A DNA stretch of 64,000 bases from Acidiphilium sp. C61 (GTDB lineage: Bacteria > Pseudomonadota > Alphaproteobacteria > Acetobacterales > Acetobacteraceae), in assembly GCF_902712915.1 (NCBI RefSeq), contig NZ_CACTIA010000004.1:228815-292814 (forward strand), in the 5' to 3' direction. The stretch's first letter is position 1, and the number at the start of each line of letters is the position of its first letter. Shown here piece by piece: positions 1-7,532 of the stretch. Position numbers and translations under genes: made by a program. The notes beneath the pieces were generated by a model, which was given only the letters and a program-made list of their open reading frames with translations, had not been told where the DNA came from and made no database searches.

Positions 1-288
1 TTGAATTTGAACATAGATATTGGTGCCAGGAGGAATAGACCAGCTCTTCTTCTGCAGATCGGCGACGATGAACGGCGTGCCCCTTACGCTCAGGTAGGCA
101 ATCGTCTTCTGGCCGCGTCCACCGACCATCATGCAGATTGGACGCTTCTGCGGTGACAGGCCGAAAAGGGTCGACCACGCGCCATTGGAATAGAGAATTT
201 TGATGTTCGAATTTGCAAAAATCGGATTTAGCGCGGATGTGGTCATAATTCCGCCCAAGGCTCCGACCAAATACCAAATTCTTCTCAT
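1..288 (-). CDS. Secreted hypothetical protein, 3' end cut by window edge
   Basis: An open frame of 96 codons runs from an ATG at 288 off the left edge of the window. The N-terminus is MRR followed by a hydrophobic stretch and an N-P-I-F-A-N-S segment, which looks like a signal peptide with cleavage near residue 25. The rest is a mixed sequence with a Q-K-R-P-I-C-M-M-V-G-G patch. A GGGAG ribosome-binding site lies upstream of the ATG. I do not recognise the family. The divergent neighbour starts at 571, leaving about 280 bases of AT-rich intergenic DNA in which I see no other gene. Confidence 0.6.
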   Translation of the reverse strand, partial: MRRIWYLVGALGGIMTTSALNPIFANSNIKILYSNGAWSTLFGLSPQKRPICMMVGGRGQKTIAYLSVRGTPFIVADLQKKSWSIPPGTNIYVQIQ

Positions 289-570
289 CACACTATCACT
301 CCCATAGCCAACCTGAAAAATTCAATTTTCTTGAGGGGTAAAAGTCAGCTCACTTACTATTTTCATGAGAAATATAATTTCCCGTAAAATTTGCCAAGGG
401 CGGTCGCATGAGCTGCACGTCTCGCCAGAGCGATCATAAAAGAAAATCGAATTTCCCGGCCGAAAGATTCCATAAATCCGGGCAGGCATTGTATAATATA
501 ATTGAAACCACTGTCCTCACATAGTATTCTATATGGCGATTGAATTTCCTATTTTGCTAGGATTTAGAGG

Positions 571-1383
571 GTGGCCAGGCTCTGGATTTTTTCCGACATC
601 CATGCGGAGTTCCGGCGGGGCAAGACACCGGTCGAACAGCTTACGCGGCCGGAGCGCGCCGACATCGCCGTCATTGCGGGAGATGTCGATCACGCGAGGC
701 ACGCTGTGGCCACGGCCCGCCGCCTAGTCGGGCATGGCCTGCCGATCGTCATGGTTGCCGGCAACCATGAGCACTACGGAGCGCTGCAGACCGTGCCCCG
801 GGGAATCTCACTGATGAAGCAGGCCGCGCTCGAGGACGGGAACACCTTTGTGCTCGAGAACGACGTCGTGGAGATCCCCGTTCGCGGAGAGCGAGTCCGG
901 TTTATCGGTGCGACGCTCTGGGTGGATTTCGGGCTTTTCGGCGAGCCTGGACGCCATGCCGAATATGGCCGCCGTGGCCTGAACGACTTCTCCGAGATCA
1001 TCAGCGAGGACCCGTCCCTGTTCGCCATCAGGCCGGTAGACATGACGCGCTGGTTCTCGGCCTCCCGCGCTTTCATCAAACGGGAGCTTGGGAAGCGCCA
1101 CGACGGGCCGACCGTCGTGATCACTCATCACTGCCCCTCGATCCGGTCGGTCGCCCAGCGCTACCTGAAAGACCCGATGACGCCGTGCTTCGCCTCAAAT
1201 TGCGACGACTTGCTGGATCTTGGCCCCGATCTCTGGGTGCACGGCCATACCCACGACAGCTTCGATTACCAGGCTGGCCGGACGCGGGTGATCTGCAACC
1301 CGCACGGCTATGTTTATGGCGGCAAGCTCGAGAACCGGTCATTCAACCCGGCCCTGGCCGTCGATGTCGGGCAATCGCCATGA
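571..1383 (+). CDS. Metallophosphoesterase (calcineurin-like)
   Basis: A 270-residue protein with the complete metal-binding set of calcineurin-like phosphoesterases: S-D-I-H near residue 8, A-G-D near 37, G-N-H-E near 65, T-H-H near 188 and G-H-T-H near 220. These residues coordinate two metal ions in the family, so a phosphodiesterase or phosphatase activity is likely; the substrate cannot be told. The start is GTG with AGGA about eight bases upstream. Its stop overlaps the start of the next gene, a second metallophosphoesterase, so the two are co-translated. No signal peptide is seen, so it should be cytoplasmic. Confidence 0.85.
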   Translation: MARLWIFSDIHAEFRRGKTPVEQLTRPERADIAVIAGDVDHARHAVATARRLVGHGLPIVMVAGNHEHYGALQTVPRGISLMKQAALEDGNTFVLENDVVEIPVRGERVRFIGATLWVDFGLFGEPGRHAEYGRRGLNDFSEIISEDPSLFAIRPVDMTRWFSASRAFIKRELGKRHDGPTVVITHHCPSIRSVAQRYLKDPMTPCFASNCDDLLDLGPDLWVHGHTHDSFDYQAGRTRVICNPHGYVYGGKLENRSFNPALAVDVGQSP

Positions 1384-2096
1384 GTCGCATGACAGGGCCT
1401 GCCAAAGCGGCGCCGCTCGGCGGCATCCTGTTTTACGGCGATCCTCACGGGGAGTGGCGTCCGCTGGTTCGCGCGGTCCTGGAACACCGGCCGGCCGCGG
1501 TCGTGATCCTCGGCGATTGCGGCCTGGACGTGCCGCTGCGCCAGAAGCTCGCCTCAGTCTGGGACCTGGTCCCGAGATGGCGCTGGATCATCGGCAACCA
1601 CGACGTCGACAGCATCGCCGAATACGAGTTTCTGGTGGAGAGCCACCCGGATGGCGACCTGGGCGGGAAATGGGCGGAGCTCGACGGGGAGATCGTCGCG
1701 GGTCTTGGTGGCGTCTACGCGGCAAAGGTCTGGTACCCGAAATTCGGCGGCGATCATGACGATCCGCCAAAATTCCGGACCAGGCAGGAAATGATCAAGC
1801 AGACCGCACGGGCCGACCGGTTCAAAGGAGGCGTGCCGCGGTCATCGAGGGCGACCATCTTCCCGGAAGACCATGAGGCGCTGCGGCGTGTCAGGGCCGC
1901 AATTCTGGCCACACACGACGCCCCGACCTCCCACCGGCACGGCTTTGCAGCGATCGACGAGCTCGCGCGCGAGATGGGCGCCGGCCTCGTCGTCCATGGT
2001 CATCACCACCACAGCTATGTGGGGCAAACGGCGGACGGCATCCCCGTCCGGGGGCTGGACATCGCCGAGCCGTGGCTCTGGAAGGAGGGTGAATAA
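1380..2096 (+). CDS. Second metallophosphoesterase
   Basis: A 238-residue protein beginning at an ATG that overlaps the previous stop (ATGA). It carries Y-G-D-P-H-G, L-G-D-C-G, G-N-H-D and a terminal V-H-G-H-H-H-H segment, matching the metal ligands of calcineurin-like phosphoesterases but with an unusual His-rich last motif. The frame is open further upstream, but that part overlaps the first enzyme and the ATGA coupling argues for 1380. It is clearly different in sequence from its neighbour, so this is not a recent tandem duplication. The substrate is unknown. Confidence 0.8.
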   Translation: MSRMTGPAKAAPLGGILFYGDPHGEWRPLVRAVLEHRPAAVVILGDCGLDVPLRQKLASVWDLVPRWRWIIGNHDVDSIAEYEFLVESHPDGDLGGKWAELDGEIVAGLGGVYAAKVWYPKFGGDHDDPPKFRTRQEMIKQTARADRFKGGVPRSSRATIFPEDHEALRRVRAAILATHDAPTSHRHGFAAIDELAREMGAGLVVHGHHHHSYVGQTADGIPVRGLDIAEPWLWKEGE

Positions 2097-2239
2097 CCGC
2101 ATACTGGAGATGGCCTGAGCGTCGGAATCTATCCAGATCGGTGCCGTTCCTATTTGTATTGTATCAAGGATACTGTTTTTGTAATCTGACATACGCGCTC
2201 TGAAGCCAACTTCCATGGCGGAGCCCGAGGAACGCCCGG

Positions 2240-2563
2240 ATGACCGTTTTCGTTGACGATGTCCGCCACCCGTTCGGCCGTATGGTGATGTGTCACATGT
2301 GGGCGGACACGCTCGACGAGCTGCTGGCCATGGCCGACCGTATCGGCGTTCAGCGGAAGTGGCTGCAGCAGCCGCCCAAGGCATCCTGGGTCCACTTCGA
2401 CATCAGCCTCGGCAAGAAGGCCCAGGCAATCGCCGCCGGCGCGATCCTGACTGACCGGTTTGGTCCGGTTGAGCACGTGGCGCGGCTGCGCGGCGATCAC
2501 GCCAAGATCGCGACGATCGAAGCGATACGCGCGAAGAGCAGGCAGGAAGCGGCCAATGCCTGA
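2240..2563 (+). CDS. DUF4031 family protein
   Basis: A 107-residue protein starting M-T-V-F-V-D-D-V-R, with G-R-M-V-M-C-H-M-W-A-D-T and a W-V-H-F-D-I-S segment. This matches the DUF4031 family, small proteins of unknown function often found on phages, plasmids and next to metallophosphoesterases. A TTTGTATTGT element about 80 bases upstream may be part of its promoter. It overlaps the next frame by eight bases, so the two are probably one transcript. Confidence 0.75.
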   Translation: MTVFVDDVRHPFGRMVMCHMWADTLDELLAMADRIGVQRKWLQQPPKASWVHFDISLGKKAQAIAAGAILTDRFGPVEHVARLRGDHAKIATIEAIRAKSRQEAANA

Positions 2564-3050
2564 CGACCTGGTGGCCGTCTGCGCCTTCGCCCGGAAGCAC
2601 AACCTCCGCGCCATCGATCTGCACGGCCTCTCCATGCTCGTGGAGATCTACGGCCAGCCGGTGCCGGCTGTCTCGAATGGCGCGGCGATGCTCTGCGATC
2701 TCGCCGTCGCACTGGAGAGGAGTGGGCACCCCTGTCCGGGGGCGGACGACCCGCCCCCCGGTGGAGATGGTCCTAAACCTCCTAAACTGCCTAAACTGCC
2801 TAAACTCTCCAAGACGGCGGATCTCGGTGGCCACCACCCAGCGCCGTTCCTTTCACATCTGGCGCGCATGATGAGCGGAGCAGATCCTCGATGGAGGCCC
2901 GCATGCAGACGCCGCTCTCATACGCCGAAGTCGCCGCGAGAATACGGCTTCGCCCGTCTGCCCGTCCCCCCGATCCGTCCGCCGCGCAGAGCCTCGAGAG
3001 CTTCCGACGCTTCACGGCCGCGAGCGAGGCTGGCGACCTGGTGGCGGTGA
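2556..3050 (+). CDS. Hypothetical protein, C-terminal part doubtful
   Basis: An ATG at 2556 overlaps the end of the DUF4031 gene and opens a frame of 164 codons. The first 70 residues look like a real small helical protein. They are followed by four copies of a Pro-Lys-Leu type repeat and then an arginine-rich tail that overlaps the next gene by about 150 bases and looks like a shadow of it. Either the protein has an odd tail, or a base change in or near the repeat has extended the frame past its true stop. No family recognised. Confidence 0.45.
   Translation: MPDDLVAVCAFARKHNLRAIDLHGLSMLVEIYGQPVPAVSNGAAMLCDLAVALERSGHPCPGADDPPPGGDGPKPPKLPKLPKLSKTADLGGHHPAPFLSHLARMMSGADPRWRPACRRRSHTPKSPREYGFARLPVPPIRPPRRASRASDASRPRARLATWWR
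2772..2807 (+). repeat. Four tandem 9-bp repeats
   Basis: Four consecutive nine-base units with consensus CCTAAACTG, one with its last two bases and one with its last base changed. They are in frame with the surrounding gene and encode Pro-Lys-Pro/Leu triplets. Repeats of this kind can gain or lose units by slippage without shifting the frame. Confidence 0.8.
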
Positions 3051-3328
3051 GGAGCGAGAGCGGCGGCCAGGTCCGGTTCTGGCTGACGGGCATCGACGGG
3101 CTTTCCCGCGCGCGCGGCCTCCTCTTTACCGAGGACTGTCCGGAATTCGGCGACCATGCCTGGCTGCTCGCGACCGGACGGAACGCCTTCTGCCCGGACG
3201 GCCAGGACCGGCTGGTCATCCCGACCGCGGCGGTCATCCGCTTCATCGAGGAATTCCCGCACGGCGTCGCGATCGATGCGTCATCGAGCAGGGCCGCGCT
3301 CCTTTCGCCCGACATGGCCTCCGGCTAG
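2903..3328 (+). CDS. Hypothetical protein
   Basis: A 141-residue protein. I place the start at the ATG at 2903, which has GGAGG six bases upstream, rather than the ATG at 2891. The sequence has an alternating hydrophobic pattern (V-R-F-W-L-T-G-I-D-G-L) and a C-P-E-F-G-D-H-A-W-L-L segment, suggesting a small alpha/beta domain. No family recognised. It lies just ahead of the Mrr-like membrane protein and is probably in the same transcript. Confidence 0.6.
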   Translation: MQTPLSYAEVAARIRLRPSARPPDPSAAQSLESFRRFTAASEAGDLVAVRSESGGQVRFWLTGIDGLSRARGLLFTEDCPEFGDHAWLLATGRNAFCPDGQDRLVIPTAAVIRFIEEFPHGVAIDASSSRAALLSPDMASG

Positions 3329-3336
3329 GCTGGGCC

Positions 3337-3942
3337 ATGGCCAGATCGCGCTCCCGTCGCCGCCGTTCAGGATCCGAGCCGTTCGCGGCCCTGGCCGGCC
3401 TTGTCGCCCTGGCAATGGCCGGCAAGGTTCTTGCTGCCATTCAGCATGATGGCGATCAGCTTGGTGCCGTTCTCCGGGGGCTTGAACTGCCCGCCATGGT
3501 CGCGCTGCTCATCATCGTCGGCCTGCTCGTGCTGGCGTTCCAGCTCCGCCGGCGCCGGCGGCGCGCCTACCGCGAGGCGATGCTGCGCATCGGCGGCAGT
3601 GACCCGCTCTCGCTATCGCCGGTCCAGTACGAGCATTTCTGCGCCTTCCTGCTCGAGCACTATGGCTGGAAGACCGAGACGACCCGGGCGTCCGGCGATT
3701 TCGGGGCCGACATCATCGCCCGCCGCGGCGGCGAGGTCATGGTCGTCCAGTGCAAGCGCTACGCCCAGCCGGTCGGCGTGAAGGCGGTGCAGGAGGCTCA
3801 TAGCGCCGCGTCATTCTACGGCGCGGGCCGCACCGCGGTCATGGCATGTCGTGGCTTCACGCGCGCCGCGCACGCACTCGCCGGCAAGACGGGGACGGTC
3901 CTGGTCCAGGTGGGCGAGAACGACGCCGCCACGTTTCGCTGA
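3337..3942 (+). CDS. Membrane-anchored Mrr-like restriction endonuclease
   Basis: A 201-residue protein with an arginine-rich start, two membrane-spanning segments (about residues 16-32 and 50-68) and a C-terminal nuclease domain. The nuclease part shows G-W-K-T-E-T-T, then G-D-F-G-A-D-I-I and V-Q-C-K-R-Y, the D...QxK signature of the Mrr/PD-(D/E)XK fold. Family members cut DNA, often modified DNA; anchoring to the membrane suggests it meets incoming DNA there, which is inference. It converges on the XRE gene, with a hairpin between the two stops. Confidence 0.8.
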   Translation: MARSRSRRRRSGSEPFAALAGLVALAMAGKVLAAIQHDGDQLGAVLRGLELPAMVALLIIVGLLVLAFQLRRRRRRAYREAMLRIGGSDPLSLSPVQYEHFCAFLLEHYGWKTETTRASGDFGADIIARRGGEVMVVQCKRYAQPVGVKAVQEAHSAASFYGAGRTAVMACRGFTRAAHALAGKTGTVLVQVGENDAATFR

Positions 3943-3961
3943 GCGCCCGGATCAGGGCGCT
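3942..3961. terminator. Hairpin between convergent genes
   Basis: AGCGCCC and GGGCGCT form a perfect seven-base stem with a six-base loop exactly between the convergent stops at 3942 and 3952. There is no T-run, so it is at best a weak or bidirectional terminator. Confidence 0.4.
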
Positions 3962-4353
3962 GGTTCGGCCGGCGGGTCGTCGGCCGGGTCGCCATTCTGG
4001 TCTGAGGGTGCAGGAGAGGTGGGCAGCCCAGCTTCTGGATTGCACGGCGTACGTCGCGAAGGCGGCGGTATGATGTCGTCGATATCCGGCACGCTCATGG
4101 CCTCCTCTGTAATCTGCGCATCGTCGCTGTGCGCTTCCGGCTCCCTGATTTCGATGCCGAGATGCCGCATCAGGTTCAGGGCCAGATCGAGGTGGATGTT
4201 CAGTCGGCCGCGCTCAAGTTCGGATATTGTCGCCTGGCGTGTTCCAACCATGGCCGCCAGGTCGGCTTGACGGACACCGAAAGAGATGCGGACTTTCCGG
4301 ATCAGCTGTCCGAAGTGGATCAGTAGATCTGCAGAGCTCTCTTGGTCGATCAT
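3952..4353 (-). CDS. XRE-family transcriptional regulator
   Basis: A 133-residue protein. Residues 18-72 form a Cro/C1-type helix-turn-helix (V-R-Q-A-D-L-A-A-M-V-G-T-R-Q-A-T-I-S-E-L-E-R-G). The C-terminal third is acidic and proline-rich with no recognisable domain. It lies downstream of the AbiEi/AbiEii pair on the same strand but 115 bases away, with its own palindromic operator candidate in the gap. It could regulate itself, the toxin module or both. Confidence 0.75.
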   Translation of the reverse strand: MIDQESSADLLIHFGQLIRKVRISFGVRQADLAAMVGTRQATISELERGRLNIHLDLALNLMRHLGIEIREPEAHSDDAQITEEAMSVPDIDDIIPPPSRRTPCNPEAGLPTSPAPSDQNGDPADDPPAEPAP

Positions 4354-4380
4354 CGCGCAGCCTCCATCTCACGGCTGAAA

Positions 4381-4413
4381 ATACGTCGAGACGTATATGA
4401 TATGATATACGTC
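4381..4413. promoter_or_regulatory. Overlapping palindromes upstream of the XRE gene
   Basis: Three ATACGTC half-sites occur in 33 bases. The first two form ATACGTC-GA-GACGTAT. The second and third form GACGTATA and TATACGTC around an eight-base spacer. They lie 28 to 60 bases upstream of the XRE start at 4353 in AT-rich DNA. This is the layout expected of an autoregulatory operator for a Cro/C1-type repressor. Confidence 0.6.
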
Positions 4414-4468
4414 TGGAAGTATATTCAATCACAAGCGCCGGGATGCTTGTGATCCGAAATCCCCGCAA

Positions 4469-5194
4469 TCAGAACCCCGGTATTGGCCCGTCATCCTCCC
4501 GGTCGTCGTAGTGGACATGCTGGTCTGCCTTCTCCATCCACGCGGACACGGCGGCTTCGACGGCCGGCCCGGCCGCCTTCGCCAGGCGGCCCAGCCGCTC
4601 CCGGTCCAGTGTTTCGAGGTCGATGTCGTGGATTGGCGGGAGGTGCATGTCGGATCGGGGCGAGCTGCCGAGGTAGATCCAGTCGATGAGCGCCTTCTCG
4701 GGCGTTGCGATCGGCATGCGTCCGGGGAATGGCCGATTGAGGGCCTCCAGACGGTCCTCTTCCTCACCAGCCGCCAGCACCGCGGCGGGGATCCCCTTGA
4801 AGACGAACACGCCGGCCTCGGTCGCGCGGTGCCCAAGGGTTGGCGGCGGATGGCCGGTCCTGAGCGGCACGACCGCGGTGACATAGGCGGACGGGTTGTT
4901 CAGGATGCCGTGCGCGCCGAGGACGCGCTGCAGAGACACGATGGCCCCCGGCTCGAGGTGTTCGGCCGCCTCGTCCGGCCCGGCCGCCGGGGATGCCTCG
5001 CGGTTCAGGTAGAGCCGGCGGTTGACTGGCCAGATGCACCGGGCATCCGCAAGGTCGCCCACGAGCCGGCGGTATCCGCTCGTCGACAGCATTATGCCAC
5101 CACCCGCGAAGAGATCTTCGAGCCCGCGGCGCGTGATGACGCGCGGAACCCCGAGCCCCCGGAGGAGCTCGATCGCGCGGATGACCGTGCTCAT
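4469..5194 (-). CDS. AbiEi-like antitoxin
   Basis: A 241-residue protein with the features of AbiEi-type antitoxins: an N-terminal winged-helix-like segment and the characteristic A-T-P-E-K-A-L-I-D-W-I-Y-L signature near residue 165. In type IV systems AbiEi represses its own operon and counteracts AbiEii without binding it. Its start overlaps the stop of the nucleotidyltransferase gene by four bases (ATGA). The antitoxin is therefore encoded second, the opposite of the usual abiEi-abiEii order. Confidence 0.75.
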   Translation of the reverse strand: MSTVIRAIELLRGLGVPRVITRRGLEDLFAGGGIMLSTSGYRRLVGDLADARCIWPVNRRLYLNREASPAAGPDEAAEHLEPGAIVSLQRVLGAHGILNNPSAYVTAVVPLRTGHPPPTLGHRATEAGVFVFKGIPAAVLAAGEEEDRLEALNRPFPGRMPIATPEKALIDWIYLGSSPRSDMHLPPIHDIDLETLDRERLGRLAKAAGPAVEAAVSAWMEKADQHVHYDDREDDGPIPGF

Positions 5195-6030
5195 GGTGTC
5201 GGGCCTGGCTCCTGGTTATCCGGCCGGCGATCGGGGCTCCGGTCTCCGTCGGCCAGCCATTTCTCGACGGCGAGCGCGACCCGGACCTTCATCTCCTCGA
5301 ACGCATCCCGGTCCAGCGCCTCCGCCACGCCGGCCGGCAGGGTCGGCAGCACCTCCTCGCGGAAGAGCTTCCAGCTCATGGTGTCCAGCTTGTCGAACAG
5401 CGCCTGCCGGGCACGCTCTGTGCGCAGGTGATCGATCATGTGCGGCGGCGGCTCCGCCCGCATGGTGATGAGGATGTCGAGGTCCCACAGGTCACGCGGC
5501 GCCAGCCGGTTCTCGCTGAGCAGCGCGATTGTCTTGGCTCCGGCCATGGCATCCGCGGAATAGGTGTCGACCATCACGAGGGCGCCGCCGATTTCGGCCG
5601 GTGGCTGCATCTCCATCCTGGTCAGGCAATCATCCCCCGGCATCGGCCGGCGCGACACTTCGATGGTGAGCGCGACCTGAGAACCTCCGACAGTCCGGCC
5701 GCCGATCTTCCACCGCGCCACGGTGTCGGTTTGCTTCGGCTCGCTGATCCGGACATCTTCGAGAATGCCCGTGGCTACGGCGTTGCGGATGGCCGACCGG
5801 ATCAGCGTCTGGGTGCGCGCCAGGTTGGCCCGCCGCGCATCGTGCTGCAGGTCGATGTCCTTGGTGTGCCGTGCGCTCCCGAACAGCGCGCGCATGGCAA
5901 ATCCACCCTTCAGCGCAATCTCCCGCTCGGTCGATTTCACGAATATGCTCCGCACAACCTCGTATTGAAGCAGTTCCCGCGCGACGTCGGCATCGTTCGG
6001 GGTATCCCTGATTAAGCTGGAAACAGTCAT
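5191..6030 (-). CDS. AbiEii-like nucleotidyltransferase toxin
   Basis: A 279-residue protein of the AbiEii nucleotidyltransferase family. The catalytic pattern L-K-G-G-F-A-M at 40-46 and T-K-D-I-D-L at 56-61 is intact, followed by an I-E-V-S-R segment that may hold the third acidic residue. AbiEii-type toxins transfer nucleotides to cellular targets (tRNA in some homologues), causing reversible growth arrest and phage resistance. It is the first gene of the pair. A long inverted repeat straddles its start codon. Confidence 0.78.
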   Translation of the reverse strand: MTVSSLIRDTPNDADVARELLQYEVVRSIFVKSTEREIALKGGFAMRALFGSARHTKDIDLQHDARRANLARTQTLIRSAIRNAVATGILEDVRISEPKQTDTVARWKIGGRTVGGSQVALTIEVSRRPMPGDDCLTRMEMQPPAEIGGALVMVDTYSADAMAGAKTIALLSENRLAPRDLWDLDILITMRAEPPPHMIDHLRTERARQALFDKLDTMSWKLFREEVLPTLPAGVAEALDRDAFEEMKVRVALAVEKWLADGDRSPDRRPDNQEPGPTP

Positions 6031-6055
6031 TTTATGCCCCTTTTCAGCTTAATCA
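6009..6055. promoter_or_regulatory. Inverted repeat spanning the toxin start codon
   Basis: TGATTAAGCTG at 6009-6019 and CAGCTTAATCA at 6045-6055 are perfect inverted copies, and the match extends to 14 of 15 bases per arm. The start codon of the AbiEii-like gene (6028-6030) lies in the 17-base loop. AbiEi proteins are known to bind inverted repeats at their own promoters, so this is a candidate operator; it could also fold in the mRNA and mask the start. Confidence 0.55.
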
Positions 6056-6306
6056 ACCGAGGCTACGGCCGAGGCTGGTGGAGCGGCGATGGGGCGAACG
6101 CGGCGGGTCAGCCCGATCCGGACAGCACCGCGCAGGCGGCGATCGATCCGGATCAGCTTTTTCAGGAGCCAGATTTCGGCCGGCGCGAGCCAGCCTGATC
6201 GTCTCAGGGTCACGGGTATCTCCGCTCGTTTTTCCGATCCTGGTGGGCGCGATGTGAAACCAACAAGCCGCGGGATGCCGGATCGCTGCCGTCGCCCGCC
6301 CGGCCC

Positions 6307-6546
6307 CTATGTCAGCTGCTCGAAGCGATAGCCGGCGGCGTGGTATTCGCTGGGGCTGGCCGTGGTCAGGTAGCGATCGTTCCAGTCAGATTCGCCAGCA
6401 CGCGCGATATCTACGGGCCCGTTGATCCTGACAGCGAGCCGGCCTGCCCGTGCCCGGATGGCCTGGTCGCTCGGCGCCTGGACGAAAGTCCTGTCCTCGG
6501 GGCCCATCGCTTCATTCGGAAAGGCACGCAACTCGAATTGCAGCAT
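6307..6546 (-). CDS. Small hypothetical protein
   Basis: A 79-residue protein from the ATG at 6546, which has GGAG about seven bases upstream; an earlier in-frame ATG lacks such a site. The sequence contains R-A-G-R-L-A-V-R-I-N-G-P and W-N-D-R-Y-L and has no recognisable family. It stands alone between the AbiE module (its promoter region at 6030-6060) and the next minus-strand gene. The 6061-6306 interval holds nothing I can support. Confidence 0.45.
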   Translation of the reverse strand: MLQFELRAFPNEAMGPEDRTFVQAPSDQAIRARAGRLAVRINGPVDIARAGESDWNDRYLTTASPSEYHAAGYRFEQLT

Positions 6547-6744
6547 GATGTGCTCCAGAGCCCGCCGCAGTGGCCGGCGGCAGGCGATTGAATGCCTGAT
6601 ATAGCAATACAACTATGATTCTATCGGTTCAATAAAAAAGGAGAGGAGCTGCCACCGCCTGACAGGGTGGGCGATACGCCGCGGCAGGTCTTGAGGACGC
6701 CGGCATTTCGGGCATTAGGACCCGGGGCGCGGTCTCTGCCTGAA

Positions 6745-7392
6745 TCAGAAGGCGGATGGTGCCTCGACCGGATCGCCCACCGCCCGCGTCTCTGTCGTCG
6801 CCGCGCGGTCATTCCTGGTCGGCTGATGCTGCAAGACCTCGAGATAGATCCCCGCGGCGCGCTTGTAGGCCCTATGTTGCAGGCGTCCCGCTTCGTCACC
6901 TGTCACCGGGCGCTGGATCTTGGCCGCGGCGATGACGAAGCGCCCGACGGACTCCATGAACTCGGCCAGGCCGGGCTCTCGTGCCTGAGCGGCGATCGAC
7001 AGAGCCCGAAATGCCAGCCGGTCGCGAGGAGTCGGATTTTCGCAGTGTGTCCAGAGCTTTCCGGAGATTGCGGCGCACGCCGCCCCCTCGGAAGCGATCC
7101 TGTCCCGATCACCTGTCCCGAGCGCGGCCTCCATGTCGAGAAGGGCACCCCGGACAAGCCAGTCCTCCTGCCGGCAGATCGGCAGCAAAAGAGAACGGAT
7201 GACCTGGGCGGCGACCATGCGAGCAACAGCCTGATCCGATCTGCCGCCGGGATCCCTTTCCTGGATCCGACGGATGAAGGATTCGGCATCGCCGGGGGCG
7301 GCGCTCATTCCTCTGAACAAGGCGCTTGCGGCGGCCCCGATGCGCATTGCCTGCCGGTCGTCCCGCCCGCCGATTATCTGGCCGAGATTCAT
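6745..7392 (-). CDS. Hypothetical helical protein
   Basis: A 215-residue, mostly helical protein with no membrane segment. Alanine-rich helices and cysteines at C-R-Q-E, A-C-A-A and H-C-E-N are the only notable features. No family recognised. It lies between the small gene at 6307 and the Fic gene, all on the minus strand, but with gaps of 130-200 bases, so a shared transcript is uncertain. Confidence 0.55.
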   Translation of the reverse strand: MNLGQIIGGRDDRQAMRIGAAASALFRGMSAAPGDAESFIRRIQERDPGGRSDQAVARMVAAQVIRSLLLPICRQEDWLVRGALLDMEAALGTGDRDRIASEGAACAAISGKLWTHCENPTPRDRLAFRALSIAAQAREPGLAEFMESVGRFVIAAAKIQRPVTGDEAGRLQHRAYKRAAGIYLEVLQHQPTRNDRAATTETRAVGDPVEAPSAF

Positions 7393-7532
7393 CGTGGCAC
7401 TCCTTCAAATGCTTCCCGGAGCTTGTTGACCAACTGCGTAACCAACAAGCCGGCCACGGGATTCCCCGGGGCAGAGGCATTCGCTTGAAAGTGCTCTCGA
7501 TGTCTTGATTCGAGATTAAGATCGGCGCGCCT

